A stretch of DNA of 64,000 nt. It comes from Legionellales bacterium (GTDB lineage: Bacteria; Pseudomonadota; Gammaproteobacteria; Legionellales; Legionellaceae). The stretch lies in the NCBI GenBank assembly GCA_026399195.1, contig JAPLRK010000063.1, positions 1-64,000 of the forward strand, in the 5' to 3' direction. Position numbers and translations under genes: made by a program. This document shows, one piece after another, positions 1 to 8,825 of this stretch; position 1 is the first letter of the stretch; the number at the start of each line of letters is the position of its first letter. The notes under the pieces are model-generated. The model saw nothing but the letters and a program-made list of their open reading frames with translations, was not told where the DNA came from and made no database searches.

Positions 1-165
1 TAAAAAAGTAAATATGCTTTAAATAAGCACGAAAACCCATGTCTTTAAATCATGAAATTTAGCGTGGTAGTGCCTGGAATGATAAAAATAGCCCATCAAA
101 TGCCGGGAGTGGAGATTAATTGGTTCTAGCGGGAATCGTTGATGATCTTGTAAAGTGCAAGTAAG
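1..165. other. Non-coding left edge
   Basis: No reading frame with a credible start and ribosome binding site, no tRNA-like fold and no strong palindrome was seen in this AT-rich stretch. It may be the downstream flank of a gene lying left of the window. Confidence 0.4.
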
Positions 166-456
166 TTGGTTAGAGTTGGCATAGAAACGCTAACACCAGA
201 TACCCTCACACAGCTGGCACAAAAAACCAACCTTAAATTTCAAAAGCATCTTCAGGATGGCACCGTGACCAAAACATTAGTTCCCTTGGAGCGTCTCACC
301 TCAGAGGAAACCAGTTCGCCGATTCATGCAATTATGAAGCTGATCTGGAATCGCAGAAGTCCTCGCGATGAGCATCGGCCCCCTTCCTTTCAGCTCGTCT
401 GCTGCCGTAGATTCTTCTGCCATAGTTGGAAAGAGGGCCTTTCGAGCTTTACTTGA
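166..456 (+). CDS. Weak hypothetical ORF, TTG start, possibly a decayed gene
   Basis: A 96-codon frame opens with TTG and has no convincing Shine-Dalgarno sequence. Its first about 65 residues look protein-like (polar, helical). The last 30 are rich in Arg, Cys and Phe and look like out-of-frame translation. The next frame, beginning in-frame after about base 344, overlaps it and carries on to 667. One reading is a single gene of about 165 codons broken by a frameshift near 344-365; another is that neither frame is coding. No family was recognised. Confidence 0.22.
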   Translation: MVRVGIETLTPDTLTQLAQKTNLKFQKHLQDGTVTKTLVPLERLTSEETSSPIHAIMKLIWNRRSPRDEHRPPSFQLVCCRRFFCHSWKEGLSSFT

Positions 457-667
457 CTGCGCCTCAACGGTACTAGGTGCTGATGATTCGAAAGAAGCTG
501 GTGAGCATTTAGGCCCAGGCTCGGGTTGTCGCGAAAAAATCATGTTCTTTGCAGATTTGCAAACAGGCCCTGGAGCAGCTGCGGGCGGTGGGGAACCAAC
601 AGACACCAGTTCTTCTGATCGCCCTGCTGCAGTAAAGCGACCTCGATTAGGAGCGGCTGCTAAGTGA
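368..667 (+). CDS. Weak hypothetical ORF with basic NLS-like tail
   Basis: A 99-codon ATG frame rich in Ala, Gly, Ser and Asp, without a visible ribosome binding site. Its last 13 residues include PAAVKRPRLG, which resembles a short monopartite nuclear localisation signal. The antisense strand is also open over much of this interval, so coding is uncertain. It may be the 3' half of a frameshifted gene starting at 166. No domain was recognised. Confidence 0.28.
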   Translation: MSIGPLPFSSSAAVDSSAIVGKRAFRALLDCASTVLGADDSKEAGEHLGPGSGCREKIMFFADLQTGPGAAAGGGEPTDTSSSDRPAAVKRPRLGAAAK

Positions 668-821
668 CGGAGGACTAGTGCCGCCCCCTTTATTGAGCGA
701 GTTTAAAGGACTCGGCAGTAGTACTCTTTCCAGTTGCAAAATCAACTCCAAGCTCAGAAGAACCAGAAATAACCAAATGTTGCTTACATCGTATTATAGT
801 ACACAATTGCATTTTTGTTCT

Positions 822-849
822 ATTTTGCTCCAACAATTTTGCTCCAACA
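822..849. repeat. Two perfect 14-bp tandem copies
   Basis: The unit ATTTTGCTCCAACA occurs twice back to back, about 75 bases upstream of the large gene at 923. It could be a replication-slippage duplication or a paired operator. Nothing in the sequence decides between these. Confidence 0.7.
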
Positions 850-922
850 ATCGAGGGAGCGCCAACCGATCAGTCAATTTTCAGCTATAATATAAAGCAT
901 CAACCCACAAAAGGACCAAGCC

Positions 923-3900
923 ATGCCTTACCCTGACTATTTTTACTATGAATTAACACAGAGCGGAAAGCACCATCAAGTAGGTGTCACCGGCTGCCCC
1001 GATATTCAACGATGTTTGAATGGTCACTCTGATTTTTGGGAGTGCGCGTCCCCTCCAGCAACGCTGGCAAAAAAAACCATCATTCTAGGTCCAGACTGGT
1101 CAATCTTTCGTTGGTCTGATAAAAAAAAATCGGCGTTTAAACGAGAAGTAAAAGCGCTTATCGAAGCAGGATTTGAGGTTTATTTGTGGCAACAGGACCA
1201 TTTGAAATTACTCACAAAAGATCTCATCAAGGATATCGAAGAGATATTTGATATAAATAATTGGCATCTCATGATGAACTTACCCGAAAGCCCAGAAACA
1301 ATAGCTCACCTTGCCAGTCTGCATAAGATATCCGCACAGCAAATGCTGGTGCTGGATCATTGCAGAATCAATCAATTACTGAACCACGATGAGTCACCCT
1401 GTCATCCTATTTTGAGACTCCAATATTTGGCAGCATTTTTTTCTGAGCACGTGGAGACAATCATTCGATGGACCCAAGCCTTACATACCGAACCCATCCA
1501 ATGGTTACCAGATATCTATTCCTGGCAAGCCAATACGGAAAGACAACGCCTTCGTTCCGCTTTTCCTGAACTTATAGAACTACCCCCGGATTACCATGCC
1601 CTAATCTTCTCAGAATTCGAGTCCCAGAAGGCCCATCTGTTGAACTTCGCAGGCATCCCCTTACTCGAGAGCGCTACAGAGACCATCGAAAATCTGACCA
1701 TCAAAACCGACTCTTCTTTAAAGCACTCTATGGAGGATTTACAAAAGATCTTGGTGTTGACAGCAAACCATCTTCAATCACTGAACAGTGAAGGCTTCGA
1801 CTTCTGTCACGGCGAACTGAACTTGCCTTCTGACAGCTTGCGAGCATTTGAATCTCTGGTTTTAAATGACAGCTCAATCTCCCCGATTTTACTGGCCAAT
1901 TTCATTGAGGCGACCCATGAACTCAAAGAAATCTCTTTACCATCTGCTCATTTTTCGAAAACCCCCTTGCGTCTTTCGGAGAAAAAACTACACCATCTGA
2001 CATCTCTGGATCTCAAATGCAGCGACATCGATGATACCTTATTAAGCGATTTTCTAAAGGCAACCTCTACACTCCAGATCCTTAATTTGCACTACTGTCA
2101 GAGGGTTTCTTGGAACCTTGATTGGTCTAAAATAGATTCTTCTCATCTGATAAAACTTACTTTAACTGCAATGTGCATCCCTTCTGATATTTTGACCACA
2201 TGGCTGACGTCCGCAACGTCTCTAGAAGAACTAGATTTAAATTTCTCCCCAAGCACACGGGCCCTAAATATCAATCCAGGCGTTCTGACAAGTCTTGTAA
2301 GACTTGATTTATCAGGCAACAACACCATAGTAGACTTTCTGGATCTGAAAAATCTATTAGAAGCATCCCCTAATCTCAAAGCCCTAAATTTAAATTTGAC
2401 TGGATTCTCTGGCGAGCCTTTGTTATTGGAAAAAAATTCTCTTAGCCAACTTGAAACTTTAAATTTAGCGCTCTCTAAACAACTTACCTTGAAAGACCTC
2501 ATTCAGTTCCTCAAAGCTGCTCCTAACCTTACAAAACTGGATTTAAACGGAGTGAGGATGCGCCTGAGCCTCCCCGTGGAACCATTCCCAATATTATCAG
2601 AACTTCAAGAACTATTTTTAGTCAGCTCTGGCTGGGGCTTTGAAGAGATCAACTTTCTGATAAAGGCTGCGCCAAATCTCACTTATTTAAACCTCGCCGA
2701 ACTAACCCTTACTTCGAACTGCTTCCCTAATCCCTTACCCCACCTACAACAACTAACTTTGAATGAATCTAGATTAAGCGGGGACGCATTGGTTGACGCT
2801 TTAAAATCAACGCCCAGACTTACAACGCTTAATCTATGGAGATTTACTCTCACGAATGATGCCATATTGTCCCTGGAGCCAGGCAGTTTACCCTATCTGA
2901 CTCAGATGACATTTTCCCCAGGAGGTCTCTCTGATGAAAATATCAAAAGATTCCTAGCTGCTGCCCCATCACTCAATCCTGAGCTCATTTGGAAGATGAG
3001 CTATCCCGACGATGATGAGGTAAGACGCCCCTCAGGCCAACCCCTCGATGCTGACACCACTTTAAATCCAGATCTTAAATATGAGATGACCCGTGTTTTC
3101 TATCCATTTCAACGCGACATATCACCCCCAGATCCCCGCCTATACCGTCAAGACGTATTTCAAACGGTCACACTCAATCCGAACAAATGCGCCATCCATC
3201 AAGCCTTTTTTCTAAAAAAAAGGGCGGATTTATCACATCTTGTCAGCTGTGATATCCCCAAATTTCCGGAAGAGTATATCCCAACCGCCTCAGAAGGAAC
3301 TTTGTATTTAGGAATACAATCGCTCAAACCCACCAAAAACTGGCAACCCCTATGCTCGCTTTCGCCTCATGAGAGCATCCTTCGCTATCACACAAAGCCA
3401 GAAGATGCGGCTGTTGAAATCAGCTATTCTACACTCGAGAATTTGTATTACGTTCGAATGCTTAACGCACAAAAGGTTGATATAGACTTTACCCTTTATG
3501 TTCCCACTCATAGACCACCAGTGCCTGACGAACTCAGAAGATTAGCCGATGAGTTCAGAACTTTTGGGGAAGGCGCCTTAGATGGCGACAAAGACATCCA
3601 CTATTCAGGCCAAGAATATCTCAATCAAATCATGGCCAAAAGAGTGGGTGCCTGCCGACACCGCGCTTTGGCACTCAAAGCCACGCATCCCGAACTGACC
3701 ACTCGAATCATCAACAACGTCTGTCACTCCTATGTTGAAGTATTTGACGATGACATTTGGTTTCCTCTGGATTTGGGAGGATATGCAGCCAATCTGACGA
3801 TTCACGAGCCCCATAAACCGTTGCCACCCTCCGAATCGACCGTGGCTCGTCCACCACGTCTAAAGTATGCAGCATGCCACCCCAAAGACCGCGAGTATTT

Positions 3901-6900
3901 TGAAGAAGCGTTTCAAACCTGGGAAAGACCCACACCGCCGCTCACCCAGCTAGAGTATTGTCAACAATGCTTGAATGGTCTTGTCAAGAAACGCCTGATT
4001 GAATGTAAGGGTACAGAGATCACCGATGCCTTACACTTGGCTTTGGAAAAACACGCTTTGCATACCCATCGACCGGTCTTTTACATCAACGGTCCCGATG
4101 ATTGTCGATGTTCCGCCCCCTTCATCAAACGTCAAGGCGACTCAAACTTGGGGGTCCTCACCAAAGGCCCCGGTGGCCCATTGTATGATTTTCTAAGCAA
4201 TCCACTCAATCAACACGGCCTATTGATCGTCAATTTTAGCCATTTTAAACCTGAAGATTTGGTGACTTTCAATGCCCTTTTAGATGATCTTCGTAAAGTG
4301 GATGGCACTGAGGTGCCCAAAGAAATGACCCTCATTGGCCTACAAAACATCATCACAAACACCTCCCTTCCAGGCAGTGATTTTTATTCACGATTCGACA
4401 AAGTTGAATCGTCACCGATCACAGAATATCTCCTAGAGGAACCCATAAACACGACAATTGCCCCTGATTCCGTCCACATCGATCTGTTCCACGCCTTTGA
4501 CTGGGAGGCTCGCCTCTTGGGCCGATGGATGCCAAATGGCGACGCTTGGCGTTTTGAGGAGGGTGCTCTACAAAAAGCCATGAGCACTGGCTCAAAGACG
4601 ATAACCATTCAACACGGATTATGGGAAAATCAAGAGTTTGTGCGTTTTTGGCGCGAAGCTCAACTTCGAAAAACAATCACCCATGCAGGACAAACCATCT
4701 CCATTGAAGGAATAACGTTGATACGACAGGATGATCCCTATCCCTGGGATCAACTGAGCCTTCATTTTCGGAGAGATAGGGCTTGCACCCCATCCCATGA
4801 GGTGCTGAACCCTGCAACCCTTGTACCATTTTTTCATCGATGCTCGGTGGATGCCGAGGGGCGACTGTTTTATCAACAGAGTTTCATTCAAATCGCAAGC
4901 CATAAGACGCCTCCTATATTGCCTGTGTATATCACCAAGACCCTTTCCGACTCCGAATGGGCCATGCTACTGACCGCATGCAAACAACAAACACCTCCCG
5001 TGACACTCTCCGTCGCTGTTGCACCAGGGGTGTTACTCCCTCAAGCGTTGCATGATCCGGCGTGGCCAGAGCCCTTGCCATGTCCACTCGAACCTTGGGA
5101 TCGCGACGTCGACATTTTGCCAAAAGCCACCATCATTCAAAGCTCAGATGTTGACACCACCGTGGCACAACTCTCAAAAAAACTCCCTCTAGCCATCATC
5201 ATCGATGTGTCTGAATGTCATGCTTCCGATTTGATAGAAAGGCTTTCGGCAGATCTCCACAATGAAAAGGACAAACCCATCCGACTTCAGTTTAAACAAA
5301 AAATATGTGCTTTATCTAAGGCTTTGGAAGAAGGACGACCGGTCATTCTAAAAGGACGATTCACCCCCTCCTTGGCCAATGAATTGGCGCCTTTCTTACA
5401 CCAGAGATCCTTATCCTGCCCATTGATGCTGGTCGGCAAGGATGTTTCAAACTTTTCATACATGCCCATTCATTCGCATCAAGTCAGTGATTTAGAGAAA
5501 AGTAATGCCTTGCAAGATGATCTGGGCGTTGCAGATGCAGAGGTCATCGAATCCATCAAAGATCCTTTGAACGTTCTTGAAACCCGCTGGCGCTTGAAAG
5601 ACCTTCCACCCTATTCTGAGGGGCGTTCGAACGATCCAGGGGAACTCATTGTCTCTGACGCGGAGCGATTGGAGGTTGTGAACGTCTTCACAGAGGGGCG
5701 TCGACTAGCGGTATCCCAGATTTTTGATCGAGGAGAGCCTTACGTCTATTTAACAGGGTTTTCAGGCGGCGGCAAGACCACCTTCGTGACCAAAGAACTT
5801 CCTTCCGCCACACACAGTCTCCACATGGGTGAATCGAAAATTCTGGCTTGGGCACGCGACAGGACACGAGGAAAACGCAAAATATTGTTCATCGATGAGG
5901 CTAATTTAAAGGCCAGCGATTGGACCATGTTCGAAGGGTTATATTCAAAACCACCAGGCATCTTATGCAATGGTGAATACCTCGAACTCACTGACGAGCA
6001 CAAAGTCATTTTTGCCGGAAACCCCTTACATTACAAAGGGGAACGCCGTGCCGCAGCTTTCTTCAAGCGTCCCGAAAATGAAGTTGAGTTTCGGCCCCTT
6101 CCAAGCAATGTCATTTATGAAACCATGTTAAAACCCATCTTTCAAAATACCATTTTAGAAGCAGATGGCCCTCAATTGAGTCAATATATTTTAAAAGTAT
6201 ATCGAACCTTATGTGGATGGTCAGACAAAGACGTGCTCATCTCGCCTCGCGAATTACAGATGATTGCACTGTTGACCATCTCTTATGTCAGTCAAGCGCC
6301 ATTAGATGGGCATAGTGCAGAGGATGTCGTTCGCTATTTTGCGTACCATTTAACCCAATCACTCGTACCCTTGAAGCATCGAGGCGCTTATCAACGTGAA
6401 TTTAAGTCCACATTCATACCCATGACTGTTGATGCCGGACTATCTGATGACTTTTTGATGACCCAATCACGGACTCACACCATCTTTCTGCTCAACCGTC
6501 TACTCAATTTACGAGAAATTCGCCATGAGGGGATCAATAATCCAGAACAACGTTATGGCGGATTAGGTGGCATCATTTATGAAGGAGAGCCTGGATGTGG
6601 AAAAAGTGAGCTGGTCACCTATCTGCTGACGGTGAGAAATTACAAGGAAGGCGATATCCATTCGATTGAGCTCTATACCCCGCCAACCGAAGAAGAAAAC
6701 TCAGATGACAAACCTGCAACACCAGGTGAAAAAATGTTCTATCGCTTGCCTCCAAGCTTTTCACCCGCCAAAAAAGAGCTTTTGTTACGAAAAGCTTTTG
6801 ATGAGGGAGCCATTGTCGTCATCGATGAAATCAACAGCTCACCCATGATGGAGGCTCTACTGAACGACTTGTTGATGGGTAGAACGCCTGAAGGGAAACG

Positions 6901-7339
6901 TCCAAAAAACACAGGATTCATGGTCGTCGGGACCCAAAATCCCATCACCATGGCCGGACGCCGCGCACCAAGTACCGCCCAAAGTCGACGCATGATCACT
7001 GAAATCATCCCACCTTATCCGGTTAAAGACATGCAGTCCATCCTCATCTCTATAGGCGTTCCTGAAGCATATGTGCCAGATCTGGTCTCATCTTTTCAAC
7101 AGCAAGTCAGATATGCAAACAAACACCATAAAAAACCAGAACCGACCTTTAGACATCTCATGAAATTTTCAAAAGCCCTCGTCAGAGGCTTGAAAGCAGA
7201 GGCACTTGCAAAAAAAGAGGGCTCTGATGAGAGCGAGAAAAGCAAAAACACGAAGGATTTGAAATCACGATTAAAGAGATACATGGCAGAGGAGGTGGAA
7301 GAAAAACCTCATCATCCTTTAGGATCGGGAGCGAAATAG
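923..7339 (+). CDS. Giant LRR / transglutaminase-like / tandem AAA+ protein, candidate secreted effector
   Basis: A 2138-residue protein; the ATG follows an AAGGA ribosome site by a good distance. Seen in order: an unrecognised N-terminal region (1-250); at least twelve leucine-rich repeats (about 255-690) of the xLxxLxLxx type; and a transglutaminase-like segment with Cys911 in GACRHRAL, His935 in CHSYVEVF and Asp950 in PLDLGG. A stretch at about 1047-1160 resembles an AAA core without a Walker A but with LLIVNF, a GLQN sensor-like motif and SRFD. Two intact AAA modules follow: GFSGGGKTT (Lys1618) with FIDEAN (Asp1658-Glu1659), and GEPGCGKSE (Lys1894) with VIDEIN (Asp1968-Glu1969) and GTQNP. 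The second resembles MoxR/midasin-class AAA_5 domains. The C-terminus carries an acidic run AEEVEE near the end, as in E-block Dot/Icm signals. There is no signal peptide or membrane segment. Function is unknown; an NTP-driven remodelling machine delivered into a host cell is an inference. Confidence 0.85.
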   Translation: MPYPDYFYYELTQSGKHHQVGVTGCPDIQRCLNGHSDFWECASPPATLAKKTIILGPDWSIFRWSDKKKSAFKREVKALIEAGFEVYLWQQDHLKLLTKDLIKDIEEIFDINNWHLMMNLPESPETIAHLASLHKISAQQMLVLDHCRINQLLNHDESPCHPILRLQYLAAFFSEHVETIIRWTQALHTEPIQWLPDIYSWQANTERQRLRSAFPELIELPPDYHALIFSEFESQKAHLLNFAGIPLLESATETIENLTIKTDSSLKHSMEDLQKILVLTANHLQSLNSEGFDFCHGELNLPSDSLRAFESLVLNDSSISPILLANFIEATHELKEISLPSAHFSKTPLRLSEKKLHHLTSLDLKCSDIDDTLLSDFLKATSTLQILNLHYCQRVSWNLDWSKIDSSHLIKLTLTAMCIPSDILTTWLTSATSLEELDLNFSPSTRALNINPGVLTSLVRLDLSGNNTIVDFLDLKNLLEASPNLKALNLNLTGFSGEPLLLEKNSLSQLETLNLALSKQLTLKDLIQFLKAAPNLTKLDLNGVRMRLSLPVEPFPILSELQELFLVSSGWGFEEINFLIKAAPNLTYLNLAELTLTSNCFPNPLPHLQQLTLNESRLSGDALVDALKSTPRLTTLNLWRFTLTNDAILSLEPGSLPYLTQMTFSPGGLSDENIKRFLAAAPSLNPELIWKMSYPDDDEVRRPSGQPLDADTTLNPDLKYEMTRVFYPFQRDISPPDPRLYRQDVFQTVTLNPNKCAIHQAFFLKKRADLSHLVSCDIPKFPEEYIPTASEGTLYLGIQSLKPTKNWQPLCSLSPHESILRYHTKPEDAAVEISYSTLENLYYVRMLNAQKVDIDFTLYVPTHRPPVPDELRRLADEFRTFGEGALDGDKDIHYSGQEYLNQIMAKRVGACRHRALALKATHPELTTRIINNVCHSYVEVFDDDIWFPLDLGGYAANLTIHEPHKPLPPSESTVARPPRLKYAACHPKDREYFEEAFQTWERPTPPLTQLEYCQQCLNGLVKKRLIECKGTEITDALHLALEKHALHTHRPVFYINGPDDCRCSAPFIKRQGDSNLGVLTKGPGGPLYDFLSNPLNQHGLLIVNFSHFKPEDLVTFNALLDDLRKVDGTEVPKEMTLIGLQNIITNTSLPGSDFYSRFDKVESSPITEYLLEEPINTTIAPDSVHIDLFHAFDWEARLLGRWMPNGDAWRFEEGALQKAMSTGSKTITIQHGLWENQEFVRFWREAQLRKTITHAGQTISIEGITLIRQDDPYPWDQLSLHFRRDRACTPSHEVLNPATLVPFFHRCSVDAEGRLFYQQSFIQIASHKTPPILPVYITKTLSDSEWAMLLTACKQQTPPVTLSVAVAPGVLLPQALHDPAWPEPLPCPLEPWDRDVDILPKATIIQSSDVDTTVAQLSKKLPLAIIIDVSECHASDLIERLSADLHNEKDKPIRLQFKQKICALSKALEEGRPVILKGRFTPSLANELAPFLHQRSLSCPLMLVGKDVSNFSYMPIHSHQVSDLEKSNALQDDLGVADAEVIESIKDPLNVLETRWRLKDLPPYSEGRSNDPGELIVSDAERLEVVNVFTEGRRLAVSQIFDRGEPYVYLTGFSGGGKTTFVTKELPSATHSLHMGESKILAWARDRTRGKRKILFIDEANLKASDWTMFEGLYSKPPGILCNGEYLELTDEHKVIFAGNPLHYKGERRAAAFFKRPENEVEFRPLPSNVIYETMLKPIFQNTILEADGPQLSQYILKVYRTLCGWSDKDVLISPRELQMIALLTISYVSQAPLDGHSAEDVVRYFAYHLTQSLVPLKHRGAYQREFKSTFIPMTVDAGLSDDFLMTQSRTHTIFLLNRLLNLREIRHEGINNPEQRYGGLGGIIYEGEPGCGKSELVTYLLTVRNYKEGDIHSIELYTPPTEEENSDDKPATPGEKMFYRLPPSFSPAKKELLLRKAFDEGAIVVIDEINSSPMMEALLNDLLMGRTPEGKRPKNTGFMVVGTQNPITMAGRRAPSTAQSRRMITEIIPPYPVKDMQSILISIGVPEAYVPDLVSSFQQQVRYANKHHKKPEPTFRHLMKFSKALVRGLKAEALAKKEGSDESEKSKNTKDLKSRLKRYMAEEVEEKPHHPLGSGAK
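7321..7338. repeat. AGGATCGGGAGCG-family repeat at a gene end
   Basis: This copy of the dispersed core AGGATCGGGAGCGAAATA supplies the last codons and the stop of the giant gene. Related copies lie at 23203, 30591, 45040, 46279, 47838 and 48685. Confidence 0.6.
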
Positions 7340-7345
7340 ACCTGA

Positions 7346-7395
7346 AGTTTGGACAGAATGGCATGCGTCTTTTTTCATGCAGTTTTGTCCAAACT
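7346..7395. terminator. Inverted repeat / hairpin after the giant gene
   Basis: Arms AGTTTGGACAGAATGGCATG (7346-7365) and CATGCAGTTTTGTCCAAACT (7376-7395) pair over 20 bp with a few mismatches around a T-rich loop, starting 7 bases after the stop. A closely related, better-preserved copy is at 46340-46381. It is probably both a dispersed palindromic repeat and a transcript end. Confidence 0.6.
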
Positions 7396-7451
7396 CCCAT
7401 TACGTGATACTGTGTGCAATATCCATTGGACTTCCAAACAAGCCGCGCCCT

Positions 7452-8825
7452 ATGTTTAAATCAACTTTCATCATGATCTTAATATCTTTTAGCCTTATCA
7501 CTCAAGCAGCCCTGCCTGATGATTCAATCCAGCGCTGTTTAGATATTAGAAGGCTCGCGGACTTAACCACTCGACAAAAAATGGCGGCCAAAGAGCCTGG
7601 TGTGTTGCCCTTTAAATTTCATAAAATTTCAGCATCAGAACTCCCCTTAGATAACCCGTTGGGCAATATGCATGAAGTGATCAATGCATTGAATCATCAA
7701 ATTGAAAATTGCAAAAAAAACCATGCTGAATTTCAAACGGTGACGCTTGCGGGTCATAAATACAAGCGTCAAGAATGGTGTCTTGATACCAATAATAAAA
7801 TGCTCGCGCTTGCAAAAGCAGCCAATGGCAATTTTCAAACCTATTTAGCAAACATCAAATCTGAATTTGACTGGTATCAAAGTGATGGCTGGCCTGAAAA
7901 TCATGCAGGATACAAAAAAGGAGCCTTTCAATTTACAGCTTACTATGCGCCAGCCGCATTGGAAGCTCGCAGCAAACGTGGTGGCGCATTTTTATATCCT
8001 ATCTATAGTAACCCAGGTGTTGTCAGCGTCGTTTCAGAAAGCAAAAAACATCATTTGAAAGCGCCCCTTTGCGGCGTTGATCCGCTGACCAAAATGGTGC
8101 GTGGATTTTGCCTAAAACAAACCAATGGCACCTATTCTGTTGCACCTGATCGAAACGAAATTGATCATGGCGCTTTACCTCAAAAATATATCATTGGCTA
8201 TGTGAAAGATCCCAATGATCCGGCTTTTTTAATGCTACAAGGTTCCGGTTCACTACTTCTTGATGGCAAGTTATTTCATATCAATTACGATGGCGCCAAT
8301 GGGAGACCGCGCACCATGCTTGGCCGCATCATCCAATGTGCACAAGACCCAACCTGTGGTGGCAATATTGACGCCATGGAACGGTGTTCTAAAGACCCTA
8401 AATGCCATGATGAAGCAAAGTTGCGATGTAACGTGTCTCAAAACATCAAGCTAAGCGCTGCCTCAGAAAAGCGCATTCGCCAATATCTCGATAACCCCCT
8501 GAATCGAGATAAAGCCACCGACTTGCGGGCTCGCGATCAAAGCTTTGTATTTTTTGCTAAAGAAGACGGGGGGCCTTATGGCTCAGAAAATATCTCTTTG
8601 ACACCTCATGCTTCATGCGCATCAGATCATAGAGTCATCCCTGTTGGAATGAATTTTATCTATCATTGTAAAAAAGCGACTTCATGGTGTGTGGCCCAAG
8701 ACACAGGTGGCGCCATTGTTGGGGCTCATGTTGACTGCTATAAGGGTGAGGGGAACCAAGCGGGTTCTGAAGCAAATGATCTCAATCACTCAGGCACACT
8801 ATTTGTGGCACTGCCAAAGCCTTAA
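7452..8825 (+). CDS. mltA: MltA-type membrane-bound lytic murein transglycosylase (3D domain)
   Basis: Cleaves peptidoglycan glycan strands with formation of 1,6-anhydro-muramic acid, in the periplasm. The start was chosen at the ATG before a hydrophobic signal sequence ending ITQAA; there is no lipobox Cys, so it may be soluble. MltA hallmarks are visible: FTAYYAP, QGSGSLLLDG, YDGANGRPRTMLG and, in the C-terminal 3D domain, LTPHASC, DHRVIPVG and AQDTGGAIVGAHVD, holding the catalytic-type Asp residues. It is unusual in having a Cys-rich insert of about 40 residues after the TMLGRI segment (five Cys at 8338-8435), where other MltA proteins have a plain linker. At 458 residues it is longer than the usual family member. 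The stop overlaps that of the convergent gene by 4 bases. Confidence 0.88.
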   Translation: MFKSTFIMILISFSLITQAALPDDSIQRCLDIRRLADLTTRQKMAAKEPGVLPFKFHKISASELPLDNPLGNMHEVINALNHQIENCKKNHAEFQTVTLAGHKYKRQEWCLDTNNKMLALAKAANGNFQTYLANIKSEFDWYQSDGWPENHAGYKKGAFQFTAYYAPAALEARSKRGGAFLYPIYSNPGVVSVVSESKKHHLKAPLCGVDPLTKMVRGFCLKQTNGTYSVAPDRNEIDHGALPQKYIIGYVKDPNDPAFLMLQGSGSLLLDGKLFHINYDGANGRPRTMLGRIIQCAQDPTCGGNIDAMERCSKDPKCHDEAKLRCNVSQNIKLSAASEKRIRQYLDNPLNRDKATDLRARDQSFVFFAKEDGGPYGSENISLTPHASCASDHRVIPVGMNFIYHCKKATSWCVAQDTGGAIVGAHVDCYKGEGNQAGSEANDLNHSGTLFVALPKP

